This document shows positions 21,109-33,027 of a DNA stretch of 64,000 bases, one piece after another. Origin of the DNA: Picocystis sp. L7. Taxonomy: Eukaryota; Chlorophyta; Picocystophyceae; Picocystales; Picocystaceae. The notes beneath the pieces are model-generated. The model saw only the letters and a program-made list of their open reading frames with translations. It made no database searches and had not been told where the DNA came from. Positions within the stretch are counted from its first letter, which is position 1, and each line of letters opens with the position of its first letter. The translations under genes and the position numbers were made by a program. Location: positions 62,001-126,000 of the forward strand of contig QXJR01000016.1 of assembly GCA_020975725.1 (NCBI GenBank). The letters run 5' to 3'.

Positions 21109-21621
21109 TTAGGTTGCTACAAAGAAAAGAATGTAATCAATGTCCAAAAAAGTCTCTATGTTTTCAAAAACACCACTTCCTCTGCCCATCCCCAGAGCCC
21201 ATGTTCAGAGGGAGCCATCTCCTTTCCCTCAAAAGTGTCATGAAAAGATGTTCCCTGCACCGAGGATGTGCAGGTGGGGTGATTCGCTGGCCCACTTTGC
21301 CGTTTCTAGATTTCATCGGCCAGCCGGGCTGCAAGAATCGCCGATTTTATTTCTCAAGTGTCATCGTTGAAAAAAAGGGAAAAGCGCATCTGTTTCGTCT
21401 CACCGACAAGGCTTCTGCCAAGGTTCTTTGTTGGCAAAGAGTTGAACTCTTTTTTCAGAGCGTGTGTCGTGTTAGAGCCAAAGCTTGATTCCTTCTTCCA
21501 GGTTGGTCCTGCCCCGTCCACAATCGTCTTTTCCATCCCTACGCCTTCAAGAGGCGCTCGGAACCACGACAAGGGATGCCCAGCGATGGATGAACGGGCA
21601 ATACGCGGTGAAACAAGTGCT
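21109..21621. other. Convergent intergenic region
   Basis: About 510 bp between the stops of SMC3 and the SLC25 gene; 3' UTRs. A TGTAA word, the usual green-algal poly(A) signal, is at about 21131, 25 bp after the SMC3 stop. No gene seen. Confidence 0.45.
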
Positions 21622-22715
21622 TCACCTTATGTGTCCCTGTTCGCAATTGAAGAGCCGCTTGGCCATCTCGTAAGTGTAGAAGGAGATGGCTACTCCAGGA
21701 ATGACCTTGACGTATTCGGGGACGATCCCCGCGTACAGGCCCCTAAAGCCTTCTTGCCGGACCAGCGTACGAATGGCATGGAAGTACCCCTTGTATCGTC
21801 TTTTCTGTCCTCCGACCCCTTCGAGTTGCAATCTTCTGCGCAGCAGGTCGAGGGGAAAGGTGGCAGTGGAGGAGACCATGCCGGCAACGCTTCCCGCCGC
21901 AAGGCTTGCCCCCACGGTAGGCGCGTTGAGTTCTGGATGCGCCTGCATCCACTTGGCCCTCAGTGTTTCGTAGGTGGCAAAATTGATGGCGATGCAAGGT
22001 GCTACACCCACGAGTGTTGCCGCCAGTCCACGGTACAATCCCACCACTCCTTCGTCCCCCAAGATGCGTCGGAACGCATGGCCCATCCCTTTGTAGTATC
22101 CCGTCCCGCGCTGCACCGCCAGCCTGGTGCGTATCAGGTCCAGCGGATAGGTGACGCTGCATGCAGTTGCACCTGCAGCACCACCAGCCAGCAGCCTCCT
22201 TCCAGCCAAGCCATAACCTCCCGGTGGTGGACCGTCGAACTCTTCGTCGTGGTTGGTGAGCATGCGCGTGAACTTCTCGTAGGCGAAGAAGTTGACCGCC
22301 GCGTAGGGAAAACGGTGCACGATGGTGACGCCGTTCCCTTTCCAGAGCGCACGTGCGCCTTCTTCCCGCACGATGCGCGCCAACAGCTCGCCCATGTGCA
22401 GCCTGGGCTTGACCAGCCGTGTGTCCTGCATGCCATGCACCTGCACCACACACGCGTCAGAAAGGGATCCATCCACGCCTTCGAAGCCTCCTTGCGCGCT
22501 CTTTCGCGCACCTGATACAGGATGGTGAGGCGCGCCAGCGGCGCCGTGCACGTCTTCGAGAAGGATCCCGCCACGCCTCCCGCCGCCAGCAGCTTCGCCG
22601 TGTCCCAGGCCGCTTCCGAGTGCGAAGGGGCGCACCTGGCGCTCGTGGGAGGTCCAGCAGGCGACGCTGGTGGCGATGGCGCTCCGCCATCGACGTCGCG
22701 ATGGACGTGCGCCAT
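21622..22715 (-). CDS. Mitochondrial carrier family (SLC25) protein
   Basis: Two exons, 22715-22512 and 22440-21622 (intron 71 bp, GTGCGC donor, GCAG acceptor), give 340 residues. The three-fold carrier structure is clear: a degenerate first signature (TAPLARLTILYQ), then YPLDLIRTRLAVQR and FPLDLLRRRLQLEG, each followed by a GLYRG- or GLYAG-type loop. The pattern (ALWKGNGVTIVHRFPYAAVNFFAYE, LVGVAPCIAINFATYE) is closest to the CoA/adenine-nucleotide branch (SLC25A16/A42, ATP-Mg/Pi) of plants and animals. It should sit in the inner mitochondrial membrane; the substrate cannot be read from sequence. Residue changes in the first PX[D/E]XX[K/R] motif (PLARLTI) are unusual. The promoter carries GGGTTCGAAAGGGAA at about 22799-22813. 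Confidence 0.85.
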
Positions 22716-24863
22716 CGCGATGGACGATGCGATGGCGACTCGAAGGACCACCCCTCCATTCGAACCCGGACCTTGATCGGGGGATCGGAGCGACGAACCG
22801 GGTTCGAAAGGGAAGGACAGAAGGAAGGACCGCTCCGAAGAAAGGAAAGGACCGTGAAGACCGGGGGAAAGGGACGGTCCATGGGAAGGACGTGACCCCA
22901 CGAACACGAGGTGAAAGGAGGGATGGATGGCCAAACCAGGTCGAACAGAAGGAAGGGTGCGAATGACAGCGGAAAAATCGCGTTGAAAACCCAAACACGT
23001 CCCTTCGCTGTCAAGGAAAGCCAAACGCATACCCCCAATGGAGCGAGAGGCGCTGCCGCGACCGACGCCGGCGACTGAAAAGACGAGCGAGGGTCCACCA
23101 GGCATGTGCGATGCCCCCTAACGCTAGCAAAGGGCATGGATGCGAAATGGGATGCTCAAGCAACACCTGGGAAACTTGTCGATCCCTCCTCTTCTTCCAA
23201 TGATCCTCCCACCACGTTTGCCATCTTCGTGGATCCTAAAGAACAAGATTTCAATTCGAGTTTCGAGCGTCGAAGCAAAGCACTCGTGCTACAAAGCAGT
23301 ACACGCCCCACGACCATGGTCATCCTACAAACCCTTATGTGGCCGAATCGATCTCGTTGAAGGCTGGCCATCTGGGGGTCACACACCGCTCCGATTGGAA
23401 ACGACGAACAACAAAAGCATAACGACGGATGCATGCGGCAACTGGATGATGGGTGTAGGTGAATTATGCTTTGTACAAGGTCAATTACAAAGATAGGGTC
23501 AATGCAAAGGCGATGGAAACCATGGGTGCTAGTTTGATGTGTAGCGATTCAAGCGCAATCGGTGCAAGCGTGTGTGAAGCTCGTTGAAAGGGAAATGGAA
23601 TGAAGGAGCTTTTGGGAACGGTGTTTAAAATGCAAAGCTGGTCCAATGCCTCCAATGAGGGAAATGTCCCTTCTCTAAAAACAATTGCGTAAGGTCGCTT
23701 TGATTCGGATGCACGAAAAAATGGAGAGGCCCAAACACCAAAGAGTCGTTCGAAAGCGATACCGCTAGCAACGGACAAGAAGTAGCAAATGGACGAAAAC
23801 ATCAACTTCAAGCAACCTATTTTCTTCACAAGTGGCGATTCTAGCACTTTCTTGACTTGAAGGTGCCGATGCAGAGCTGGAACGAAATTTCTTGAGGTTA
23901 GGCTCCTTGTATGCGGCCTAATCATTTATCTCGAAGGAATACTATGAATCCGGCCGATGGCTTGGCACTTAAAAAGCTCGTGTGTATAATGCGAAGTTTC
24001 GGGTGCTTATCATGCTGGAGATGTAATGATAGACTCGAAGAGGAGCCCATTGTCTTGAAACATGCGAGGACACCAAAGTTCGCAAATCCGATGCGAATGT
24101 CGGTTTCATCCATGCGTGGAAATGAAGCTCTACTATTGTTGGAGTAAGTCCGGTACTTGCGGAGGAGGTGAGAATCACTTGACTTATAGAGATTGTCTTG
24201 CATGATCGACCACGCGTTGTTGTTCATGGCAAAGTCCTTACTTACCTCGCACAGTAAACTGGCCAAAAGGTAGACCACATGGTGTCCATAAACAATCACG
24301 GTTGGACTTGGGTGACGGCTACAGATCTTATCGCCGCTGTTTGATTAGCTTCTCACGTAAGATACCCCTGCTGGAAGTGCACTGGAATTTTAGCTGTCTT
24401 TTGCTTTTTGCTTTTTACCTCTCCCGGCTGAGCAATGTGTTACCACATTTACAGCGATCAAGAGAAGGACAGACAAAGCTGCAAAACACCTGGTAGGTAA
24501 GTCATAAAAGACCGCCAATTGAAGAAACATTGCTTAAACAATTACCAAGAAACCCTCCTGCTAAAGCCCTTGGCAAGGTTTGCAAGCAAAAGATTTGCAA
24601 TCGTTCTTGATTGTAAAAGGGTGTAAAGAGAAGTCATGCATCTGCAGCTCCCGTACGGATGCCCCTATCCGTGGCTGGGGCCAGAAGCACTTACTACTGT
24701 CACCCCGTGGTACCTTAGCCTTGTTTCTTACTTTGCTACATGCATTACAAAAGTGGGACATCAAATGCATTGTTTGCACACTGGATTGCTTGCGAGAATC
24801 CACAATTGGATAGAGGTCCTCGCCATATTTCAAAACCTGCTCGCAATGTAACGTCTTGAACTT
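22716..24863. other. Gene-poor AT-rich stretch
   Basis: The first ~350 bp are GC-rich promoter DNA of the SLC25 gene, with the TTCGAAAGGGAA motif. From about 23100 to 24860 the sequence is AT-rich, and composition changes abruptly. The longest frame with an ATG is 23485-23925 (minus, 146 codons), which matches nothing I know. It could be decayed repeat DNA, but I cannot name a family. Confidence 0.5.
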
Positions 24864-25838
24864 TCAGTTCTTCGTACCCTCGATCGCCTGTATGCAATCG
24901 TACACACTGCCTCCCTTCTTCATCATCTCTACAAGAGCATCGTATGCGTTTTGGTTTTGCTTGAGCATTGTGCAGGCTTGGTATACAGCCCAACGTGTTA
25001 AGTTTTGTTGTTCATTATCGCTCAATTTGGTATCGCTCCTGTTCATCATGCGCTGAAGATCCATGAGGTCTGCAGTCTGCCCCATGACGTCTTGAAACTG
25101 AGTGCATTCGCCTGCCACACCGGCCATTGCCACCAAAGCCAGGCGATCAAGCTCTTCATCTTTCAGTCGTCCCGCGAGGAGCTGCCTCTGCAATGCTGCC
25201 TGTGCAAGATCAACGTGTTGCCGGCCCATTTCTAAGCTGTAAGAAGCGATCGGCACTCCTAGCAAGTAAGCAATCAAGAAGTGTGCCGCTTCGTGTCGCA
25301 CCACTCGTTCCCGGTACTCTGGGAAGATTTGCCCTGCACGTTCAATTCCTGCCTGTAGCAATCCTGGTGCAGTAGACCCGATGGCCAGCACGGCTATGGA
25401 AACTCCACCGATCAAGTACTGTCCCCAGAACCCCAGCTGTCCTGGAAGCAGCGCTCCAGCCAATACGGCAGCAATGGAAGAGCCTCCCACCACACCAGCC
25501 AGGAAGACAGCATCGTTCCTTGCTGATGGTCTGGCGATGGCTCCAGTGTCGTCCAATCCGGTGGCTTGTTTGAGTTCTCTTGCGAAGAGGGACCTCCTCC
25601 TGGGCACGTTCTCCATGGCTAGGTTCCATTTCTGCAGCACGCCATCTTCAGCCAACGCTCTCATCGTTGCACTGACGTCGGCCGTGGACGTCGGCAAGGA
25701 GCGTTGGGACGGCGGGAGGGCTTGTATGGCCTCCAGCGCCTCCTGCAGCGGTTTCATCGATCCTTCGGCACGTGAAGAAGACCGACACACCTTCCATCGA
25801 CGGTGGGACGGTGCTTTGGTCATCCAGGTCATCGCCAT
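24864..25838 (-). CDS. M41-like zinc protease homologue without AAA domain, probably plastid membrane
   Basis: 324 residues. A Ser/Arg-rich N terminus could be a transit peptide. Two hydrophobic stretches (VFLAGVVGGSSIAAVLAGALL, LIGGVSIAVLAIGSTAPGLL) form one or two membrane spans. They are followed by a zinc-binding HEAAH motif in VVRHEAAHFLIAYLLGVPIASYSLEMG and a helical bundle with VAMAGVAGECTQFQDVMGQTADLMDLQ, similar to the FtsH peptidase domain but lacking its AAA ATPase. This architecture matches plant proteins such as Arabidopsis VIR3 (At1g56180) and its relatives, reported to affect chloroplast development. The second Glu/Asp metal ligand was not positively placed, so activity is uncertain. 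The 5' end might include a further exon. Confidence 0.75.
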   Translation of the reverse strand: MAMTWMTKAPSHRRWKVCRSSSRAEGSMKPLQEALEAIQALPPSQRSLPTSTADVSATMRALAEDGVLQKWNLAMENVPRRRSLFARELKQATGLDDTGAIARPSARNDAVFLAGVVGGSSIAAVLAGALLPGQLGFWGQYLIGGVSIAVLAIGSTAPGLLQAGIERAGQIFPEYRERVVRHEAAHFLIAYLLGVPIASYSLEMGRQHVDLAQAALQRQLLAGRLKDEELDRLALVAMAGVAGECTQFQDVMGQTADLMDLQRMMNRSDTKLSDNEQQNLTRWAVYQACTMLKQNQNAYDALVEMMKKGGSVYDCIQAIEGTKN

Positions 25839-27291
25839 GGTTGTGTCGGACGGTCCGAGTGTTGTGTGCCACGTGGGTCCTTCTCCACCCCATCCACACC
25901 CGGTGGCCGATCGACCTGGGTTGCCCTGCCTTCTACACCCGAAACCCTCCGGGTTCGAAGGACCCGTCCTCTCCTTTCGAACCCGAAACCGATCCCTTTC
26001 AAAGGGAGCACCCCACCGCCACTTGGGGGGAGCGTGAGTCCTCGGGCTTTTTCTTCGCCTATTGCTTGTTTCCCGTTCTTTTTTGTGGTGTTTCCAGGTG
26101 ATTCGACGAGCAGAATCCGAATCTGAGCTTGGTTAGTCCTGGATCGTTTGTCTTCTGGGTGAACTCGGTGCGGCTGGCTCGGGGAGTTCTCCAAATTCAC
26201 CCTTTTTTGGGCGTTTTGGCCAGGCGGTTGAACATGCGCTTCATGGCACCAGGATCATCGACTCTCGATCCGATTTTTCTCATGAAGGTGTCCTATCTCT
26301 CCGTCTTTCCTTTCCCCGGGTTTGGCGCTCCGGTTCTTTGTGGATGCCTGGCTGCCGTTGGGAAGGTGCGCAGCAGCGGTGCCGTTTGGGGTCCCCACCA
26401 CCTGGTGGTGGATATTCACCTCTAGAAATCGTGCCAGGCATATTTTGGCCATTTTTAGAGCACCGTTCGAAAGAAAGCGCCGAGACCTATCCAACGAGCT
26501 ATCGTTCGCTCGATTTGAACCCATATTCGAAGAGATACGCGCGTCGAAAGGAAGGAGCACCCGCCAGGGGAAACGAGGCAGGATCCAGCCCCGAAAGACC
26601 CTGGGACGTGCACGGGCCTCCCTGCTCTTGCACGGGCCGAACCAGGTCGGGGTCCATCGATCCAAACCCCTCAAAACGGAGTGCTCTACAACTTCGATTG
26701 GAAGAGCAACGACTGGAGAGGTCCTCCGGAGGCTCCACGGATCCCACAGCGACAGCCCCTCTCTCCCTATGAAGAAAAAGTGGCGGTGGGGTGGAGGGGG
26801 GTGTCGAGAAGTAGGCAGAACCTATCCAACCACCATGAACTGGAAGATGCCATCTGTGTGCCTGCAAAACTGCCAGGTTTGTGCAAACAGATTCGAAAAC
26901 ATCGCCAAACAATCATTCAAACGCGACACGAAGGACGTTCAGCTCGAGAAACAATGTACACAGGCAGCGTGGGAAGGCCAGGCAGCCCAGCAGAATGCCT
27001 TGTAAGTAATCATGCCGGACAGGGATAAGCTGTCGCAAAGATTACCGAACACAAGCTGCGGATTCTACACGCTCGTAGTAAATCACGGACCATCTCCTTT
27101 TTGAATTGTCACATACGAGTACGCCTTGTACGCCTTGCAACTGAATCGGCAACCTCGTACTCTGCATGGGCCCCCACAGTTCGTCGGAAAGGCTTCAAGT
27201 GGAATGCACTTCCGAGCCACAAGATTGCACGAATGTGTGCATGATAGCCATCTTTGAAAGCGTCAGGTGCACAAGTTTTTTACAGTGTGGA
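25839..27291. other. Intergenic region, possible tiny spliced gene
   Basis: 1.45 kb between the M41-like gene and the 3' end of XRN. 25945-26015 contains ggttcgaagg, cctttcgaacccg and ccctttcaaaggga, the shared promoter motif, probably driving the M41-like gene. At 26197-26452 the minus strand can encode a two-exon 42-residue basic peptide (see findings). The plus-strand frame 26322-27005 has no ATG near its start and no likeness to any family. Otherwise empty. Confidence 0.4.
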
Positions 27292-30200
27292 TCAAGAACG
27301 GCGAGGTGGACGTTGCTGCCCACCATACGGTGGTCTCAAAGCGGCATAAGGATTGCTGGGATCATGATATCCTCTGCCTTGACCACCTTGTGGAGCACCT
27401 GGTGGCAAACCTCCATAAGACCTGCCAGGCGGGTATGTCGGCTCAGGGGGATACGCTCCAGGTCCCATTCCTTGCATGGGCATTCCTTGTCCGTAATGCT
27501 GTCCGTAGGGCTGTTGAGGCTGCTGGTACATTTGGGGCATGCCGTAGCCGCCATAGCCGCCATAGCCGTAACCCGTCCCTGCCTGTGGCTGCTGTTGAGC
27601 CCATGCAGCAGCTCCCATACCTGTCATATTGCCTTGCTGTGGATAATAGTAAGGCATGCCAGGAGGGGGGACCTGAGGGGCAGGCATACCAGGTCCGTGG
27701 ACTCCCGCAGCAGTCATACTTCTTTCCAACATCTGATGTGCTGCAGCAACGGAGTGAGGTTGTTGGGTGGTAGCCTGGTGCATCATGTATCCAGGGTGTA
27801 CAGAACCTCCTCCTGTTCCTCTGCTTTGTTGATGAGACATATTTGGTGAGGAATGAAAGTGCCTGAGATCTGGAGCTTGCCTGCGGTCTTCATGCCAAAG
27901 CTTACTAGGTCGATAATCTTGCTCAGTCACGACATTACGAGGCAGCATTGCACCCGGTAAAATTCGACCCTCATGTACATGGTATGGCGGGTTCTTGAAA
28001 GCAGCACAGTGCACTTGATTGTTATCAATGTCCTCGTGCCCAGTCAAGGGGGAGTGAATCTTGGTTGGGCACACATCTCCATCAATAGCCACCAGAAAAC
28101 CATTCATACAGCCACTGCAAGCTGGATCAATGGCGACAGAGTTCTCACTCTTCTGTTTATTCGACATATCTTTCGTTGTTTTTGCTTGGTCTAGCATCAC
28201 AGCGGCAAGGGGGTGTTCTCCATGAACATACAGCAGATCCAACATTGTGCTGTTGCGTCTCTTCTCTTCGTCCGTCAATGTCTCCCACAGTGGATCCGTG
28301 GCTGAAAGCAAACGCCTTTCATTGATGAAAGGGAGTAGCACCACACCTTGCCACGCAAACCGCTTCCCATTCATATCGATTTCAAACTTCTCTGGGTAAA
28401 AATCCTTGATGGGAGAGGTTTCGTCAGTCATGAGCTTCTGGTATGCACTCGGTAAGCACGGAGCGCTGGCAGAAGGTAGCACACCCATGAGCTGGTCAAA
28501 TGGCTTGAAGGGTTGGCCTTTCTCAAAAGTAATTTTAAGCTTCGAAATACCCTGCAAATCGGAAGCAAAAGGGGCATAGTGATAAGGATAATACCATGTC
28601 CAAGAACACACCCCTTCATAGTAGTATTTCATGACCCATACCAGGCCTTCTATGTAGCTCTTTACAACAGCTTTTTTAAGTTGAGCTTGCTCCTCGCCTT
28701 GCACATGAAACTTGGATTCATAGTATCTTTCCCTCCATCCAGCCTCTGCAAGCCTTACATGATCTTGGTCAATTTGGTCCATGAGGTCATTCTTATCATC
28801 CAGACGTTCCTTGAGAATCTCCTGGACCTCGCCCAGTCTGGCGTGCAACTCCTCTTCGTCTTCATCATTCCCGTTTTCTTCCTCTGCGCTGCTATTGCAT
28901 TCTTCCGCGTCTTTGACCTGCACCTGCCCTTTCAGTTGCGTCTTCATTTCTGTTTCACATTGCATCAAAGCTTTGCAACAGCTTGTTGCCGCCGGATGCA
29001 TTTCCATTTCTTTCACTAGCACCGCATTGCCAGCTTCATCTGAATCAGCATCCAACCACTCTTGCGCTGCTGCAGGGTTGGAGGACTTCAATGCTTCCCA
29101 GTGAACCACGGCATCGTCCAGTGCAGAAGTAGCAGCCCCATTGCTGTTGCTCTTTGTTTTCTTTTCCCGCATTTGGACTGATTCCTCTCCAGATAATGCA
29201 CGCTTTTGGCCTGCAAGCTTCTCGCGAAGCTCAGCAGCAGCGCTTTGGTTGGTCCCTACAGAAGCTGGCTGCGATTTACTTTTCTTCAAGTTAAATAGAT
29301 TCTTAGGCACAGCTCCAGGAGCACGGTCCGAGATGCGGCCCGCCTTGTCCCGTTTCTGCCGCGAGTGCCTCTGCTTTTGTCTTTGCAACATGCGGTGGCG
29401 TTTAGAAAAAATGGCATCTTCGAATTGGCCAATGTGGTGTATGAACTTCTCGACTCTGTCCAGCCGTATATCGCTACCCCTACAGAGGTACCCACCCAGT
29501 TTGGGCAAAACTTTCTTGTACACATTCATCAAAAGGACAATGGCACCCTCCCGAATTTCCAATGTAGGCATGTGAGGTAAAAAATCATTCCCCACGAAGA
29601 AACACATGAATACAAAATCGTCCAATGCTCGTTCAAAATCTTCCGGAAATGGGAGCTTCTCGGCCGGCGTCAACTCGTATCGAAGATACTCTCGCAAAAC
29701 ACTGAGAACGAGAAATTGGTATGGCTTCAGAGGAACATTTTCCTCCTTTTCCCTATCCTGCACAGCTTGATCCACCAAGTTGTCCGGTCCTCGATTGCTT
29801 TTCGAACCCTGTGCAGGCTTGCCAAACGTGACTTGCTCCCTCAGAATGTAAAAGTGTGCTTCGTGCGTGGCCAGACCCAGCATGATCAAGTCCGCATCCA
29901 GACCATAAATGACGTGCTTCGTATTTGGATCCCAGCCTGGAAGCCCTCTCTGCAACCTGATGTACCCCATGAACTTATGCTCGCCCTCACCTGGAGAGTT
30001 TGCATCAGAAAGAATGACCTTGATGTTCTTCCAGCCCGGATCTTCGTTTACCCTTGCGTGGATGTAGTATTGCAATGCAATCGATAGGCGTGCCATGAAG
30101 GGAGTTCCCGGAGTGATGGTGTTGCTGTCAAAAGTCTCTGATTTGTCCTGTTCTGGCAAGCGGATACCCTGGGCAAGGTACTCTGCCCTGATCTTGTCTT

Positions 30201-31033
30201 CCTCGGCTTCCTGCAGGCATGGAACGGGCGTCGACGTAAAGGTCAGCATGAGCGGCAGGGTAGCCTACCTAGAAATGAATTGATACCGCCAGGGGGATTT
30301 CGAAGCGCTGCAAGAGGCAGTCGACAAGGCGGTGGGCCGATGCCGGTTCGTCGCTACGCGTGGATCTCGTCCAGCATGATTCTCTGCGCGGCATCCCTTG
30401 ATAGGACTGTGGAGTCACGGGGTTGCAAGCCAGGGACAACGCCAGCAACGCCCGTGCTCGCCACGCATTGTCTATGCAGAAAATACCCCCCCTCCCCCAT
30501 CCCGTCTTCCCACCACGTCAAGGAGACATCCAGCTCACCTTTTCTTCCCTTTCTTGAGCAGCACGGAACCTCCTTGACCTCTGTTGGTTCATTTTGGCCC
30601 TGGGTGCCACGCCATCGATGGCCATGTAGATGAGTTTCCTGGGCCTCACGATGTTGAACAGTCGATCGATGTAATCAAATATGTTTTGGAACACTTGTGT
30701 CTCTGTGGTCGGTGCTGGTCGATCTTCCGGATGGAAGCAAGGGTGGATGATGCCGTTCATGTCCAGGTAGAGGTTGTCGAACTCCACGCCGTTTGGATTG
30801 GGTTCGGAGGTGTCCACGGGCAGTTCCACGCCTTCCACCACATGGTTCCGAGCTTCCACGCAGTCCTTGACGATCAGAGGATAGCTGTGCACCGTCGTGG
30901 AGGTTCGTGCCGACGCCACGCGATCGTCCGTCAGCACCAAGCGCTCGTTCTTTTCGTTTCGTCCTCTCCTTCTCTTTCTTGCCTTTTCCACGCACTTTTC
31001 GGACAGCCAGCGGTAGAAGGAAGGCACTCCCAT
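27292..31033 (-). CDS. 5'-3' exoribonuclease, XRN2/RAT1 family
   Basis: Three exons: 31033-30996, 30884-30539 and 30210-27292 (introns 111 and 328 bp; GTGCGT and GTGAGC donors) give 1100 residues. Splicing the first intron gives [20 protein letters not shown], the invariant family start, whereas reading through it inserts 36 unrelated residues. Catalytic blocks follow: [71 protein letters not shown] and [15 protein letters not shown], including the Asp/Glu metal ligands. The C terminus is Gly/Pro/Gln-rich, as in plant XRN2-4. It degrades 5'-monophosphate RNA; nuclear (XRN2) versus cytoplasmic (XRN4) role cannot be settled without a verified localisation signal. Divergent from ULP1. Confidence 0.95.
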
Positions 31034-31548
31034 GGCGCGAAGAAGCGTCGGATCGACGTCGAAATGGAATCGAAGTCGACATCGTTTGCGCCTCCATCGA
31101 GGCCCAACCGCCCCGAGCTTCCACCAATGGGCGCCCTGGACCAAGGCCCAGGTTCGTTCTTCCGGTTTATGGATTGGTGGATGGAAGAAGCAACGAATCG
31201 CGGGCGGGGAAGAAGGACGACGGGGCGGTTCCGCGACCCGGATGGGTGGACAGGACCGACGGCCAATCGCCTACCCGGATTCGACCTCATCGCCCTCTCG
31301 ACCAATCCCGATGGAGGAACCGCTTGTTCCGTGCATCCCATTGGTGGAGGTTCGTCTTCCTCGGTTTCCTCCGACCCAGCCTCGGCAGGCCCACCGTCCC
31401 TCCCCTTCCCGGTCCAGAGCGCACGTCCGACCTGCGCTTCCCGCCATCTTTCGGACGGTCCGAGGATCGCCCCGTCGAGCGCTTCGGGCGCTCCTGGACC
31501 GTCCGATCGGAGGAGGGGCGGGGGAGGGCCGTAGCACCGGCGTCCCCG
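31034..31548. promoter_or_regulatory. Divergent promoter between XRN and ULP1
   Basis: 515 bp of GC-rich DNA separating the two start codons. Frames are open throughout on both strands because of base composition. No TATA box or shared TTCGAA palindrome is obvious; a weak TTCGACC at 31278 is present. Confidence 0.3.
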
Positions 31549-32751
31549 ATGGTCGTCCACGAACCGTCGTCGGACGAGGCGTGGCGCCAAAACGCGACCC
31601 ACACGCCGCTGCAGCACTTACGTGCGCGCTTCCAGCGCTACGTGGGAGGTGCAAGGACGTCCCTAGAGACGCCCAGGACCCCCTTCGAAGCCAGGTTCGA
31701 TCCCACGAGCGCATGGAAGGCGCGGATGCGAGCTCAATCCGTGTCCACACCCTTCCTGGGTGCTGGAAGGATGGAACCCAACACCACAGGAAAACAAGGT
31801 AGGAAAACCGCCACGGAGAGGAGGATCGATGCACTGGTGGCCAAATTCAGCCGAATCGTTGCACCCAATGCTAGGACACTGGAGAGCATGAGAAAGAAGG
31901 ACATAGTGGCACTGGAAGCCAAGGAGGAGGAGCTGCGAAAACAAAGGGAGACAGAGAAGAAGAAGAAAGCCAAGCTAGAAACGGACAAGAGGAAAGTGGA
32001 GGTGGCACCGGCAGAAGAATGGACGAAACGATCCCTGAACGAGTCAGAGACGGCTCTCGTCCAAAGAGCCCTGGGAGGGGGACCCCCAGGAGAAGTGTTG
32101 GCCGCCCACCAAAAGACCAACCTGGAAGTCACCCGGGGCGATTTCGAATGCATGAAACCTGGGCAATGGCTGAACGATGAAGTCATCAACTTTTATATCG
32201 CCTTGCTGCAAGAGAGAGACACCAGGAGGAAGGCGCAGGACAAGGGTCCCAAGTGCTTCTTCTTCAACACCTTCTTCTACCACAAACTGGGATCCAACGG
32301 ATACTCCTACAAAGGGGTGGCCAGGTGGACAACGCCCAAAAGACTGCTTCAAAAAGGGGCAGACTACCAGTGCCTGTTGGAATGTGACAAGATTGTTGTC
32401 CCGATTCACCTACCTGCGCATTGGACCCTGGCTGTCATCAATCTCAGGGACCAACAATTTGAATATTACGACTCCATGGGAGGTGTTGACAGCGAAGTAT
32501 TTGAGCTGCTATCACGCTTCATCGAGGACGAAGCGAAGGAAAAAAGTGGGGTAGAACTAGACACAAGAGAGTGGAGGCGTCTGTTTGCTAGGGACATCCC
32601 TCACCAAAAGAACGGAAGCGATTGCGGTGTGTTTGCCATCACCTACGGAGATTTCTGCAGCAAGGATGTTCCCTTTCGGTTCTCCCAAGAGGACATGCCA
32701 TTCTTCCGTAGGCGCATTGTAGCAGATGTCATGCGTGGGGCGGTGGACTGA
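31549..32751 (+). CDS. SUMO protease, ULP1/ESD4 family (peptidase C48)
   Basis: 400 residues from the ATG at 31549; the frame runs on upstream but into the promoter shared with XRN. The N-terminal half is charged and includes a coiled segment (LEAKEEELRKQRETEKKKK). The catalytic domain starts near residue 185 with GDFECMKPGQWLNDEVINFYI and holds the triad His ~290 (PAHWTLAVIN), Asp ~307 (YYDSMGG), and Cys ~359 (NGSDCGVFA) with the oxyanion Gln in HQKNGSDC. It matures SUMO precursors and removes SUMO from targets, usually at the nuclear envelope. No intron is needed. Confidence 0.92.
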   Translation: MVVHEPSSDEAWRQNATHTPLQHLRARFQRYVGGARTSLETPRTPFEARFDPTSAWKARMRAQSVSTPFLGAGRMEPNTTGKQGRKTATERRIDALVAKFSRIVAPNARTLESMRKKDIVALEAKEEELRKQRETEKKKKAKLETDKRKVEVAPAEEWTKRSLNESETALVQRALGGGPPGEVLAAHQKTNLEVTRGDFECMKPGQWLNDEVINFYIALLQERDTRRKAQDKGPKCFFFNTFFYHKLGSNGYSYKGVARWTTPKRLLQKGADYQCLLECDKIVVPIHLPAHWTLAVINLRDQQFEYYDSMGGVDSEVFELLSRFIEDEAKEKSGVELDTREWRRLFARDIPHQKNGSDCGVFAITYGDFCSKDVPFRFSQEDMPFFRRRIVADVMRGAVD

Positions 32752-33027
32752 GTAAGACAGCCTGGAGCATCGCCGGCGTTCAATGAATCTCACGGTGTGC
32801 TCCTAGATCACCGCTCAAAGCTGCCACTCTAAGGGGTGCAAACAAAAGGAGAACTTTGTGCTTCGGGCAGAGGAATTTTGAAGCACGGTTTCCATCGCCT
32901 CTGTCTCTGTACTTTTGATTGACGGCACAGAAAAGAATAAAAACAATGCCACATCCAAGTGGACAAAAAGGATTGGAATTTCTGCAAAATCATCGCTCCA
33001 CTGCTTTCTGTAACTACTTCATGTGTT

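Noticed and set aside
23485-23925. 146-codon minus-strand ORF in the AT-rich stretch
   Set aside because: Has an ATG but no likeness to any family and no coding bias; left as unassigned.
26322-27005. 227-codon plus-strand ORF
   Set aside because: Starts with a non-ATG codon, no recognisable domain, and both strands are open over the same stretch.
30885-30995. 36-residue basic insertion after the XRN start
   Set aside because: It is better explained as a 111-bp intron; splicing gives the invariant family N terminus.
30907-31548. N-terminal extension of the ULP1 frame
   Set aside because: It overlaps the first XRN exons on the other strand and the promoter; the family does not need it.
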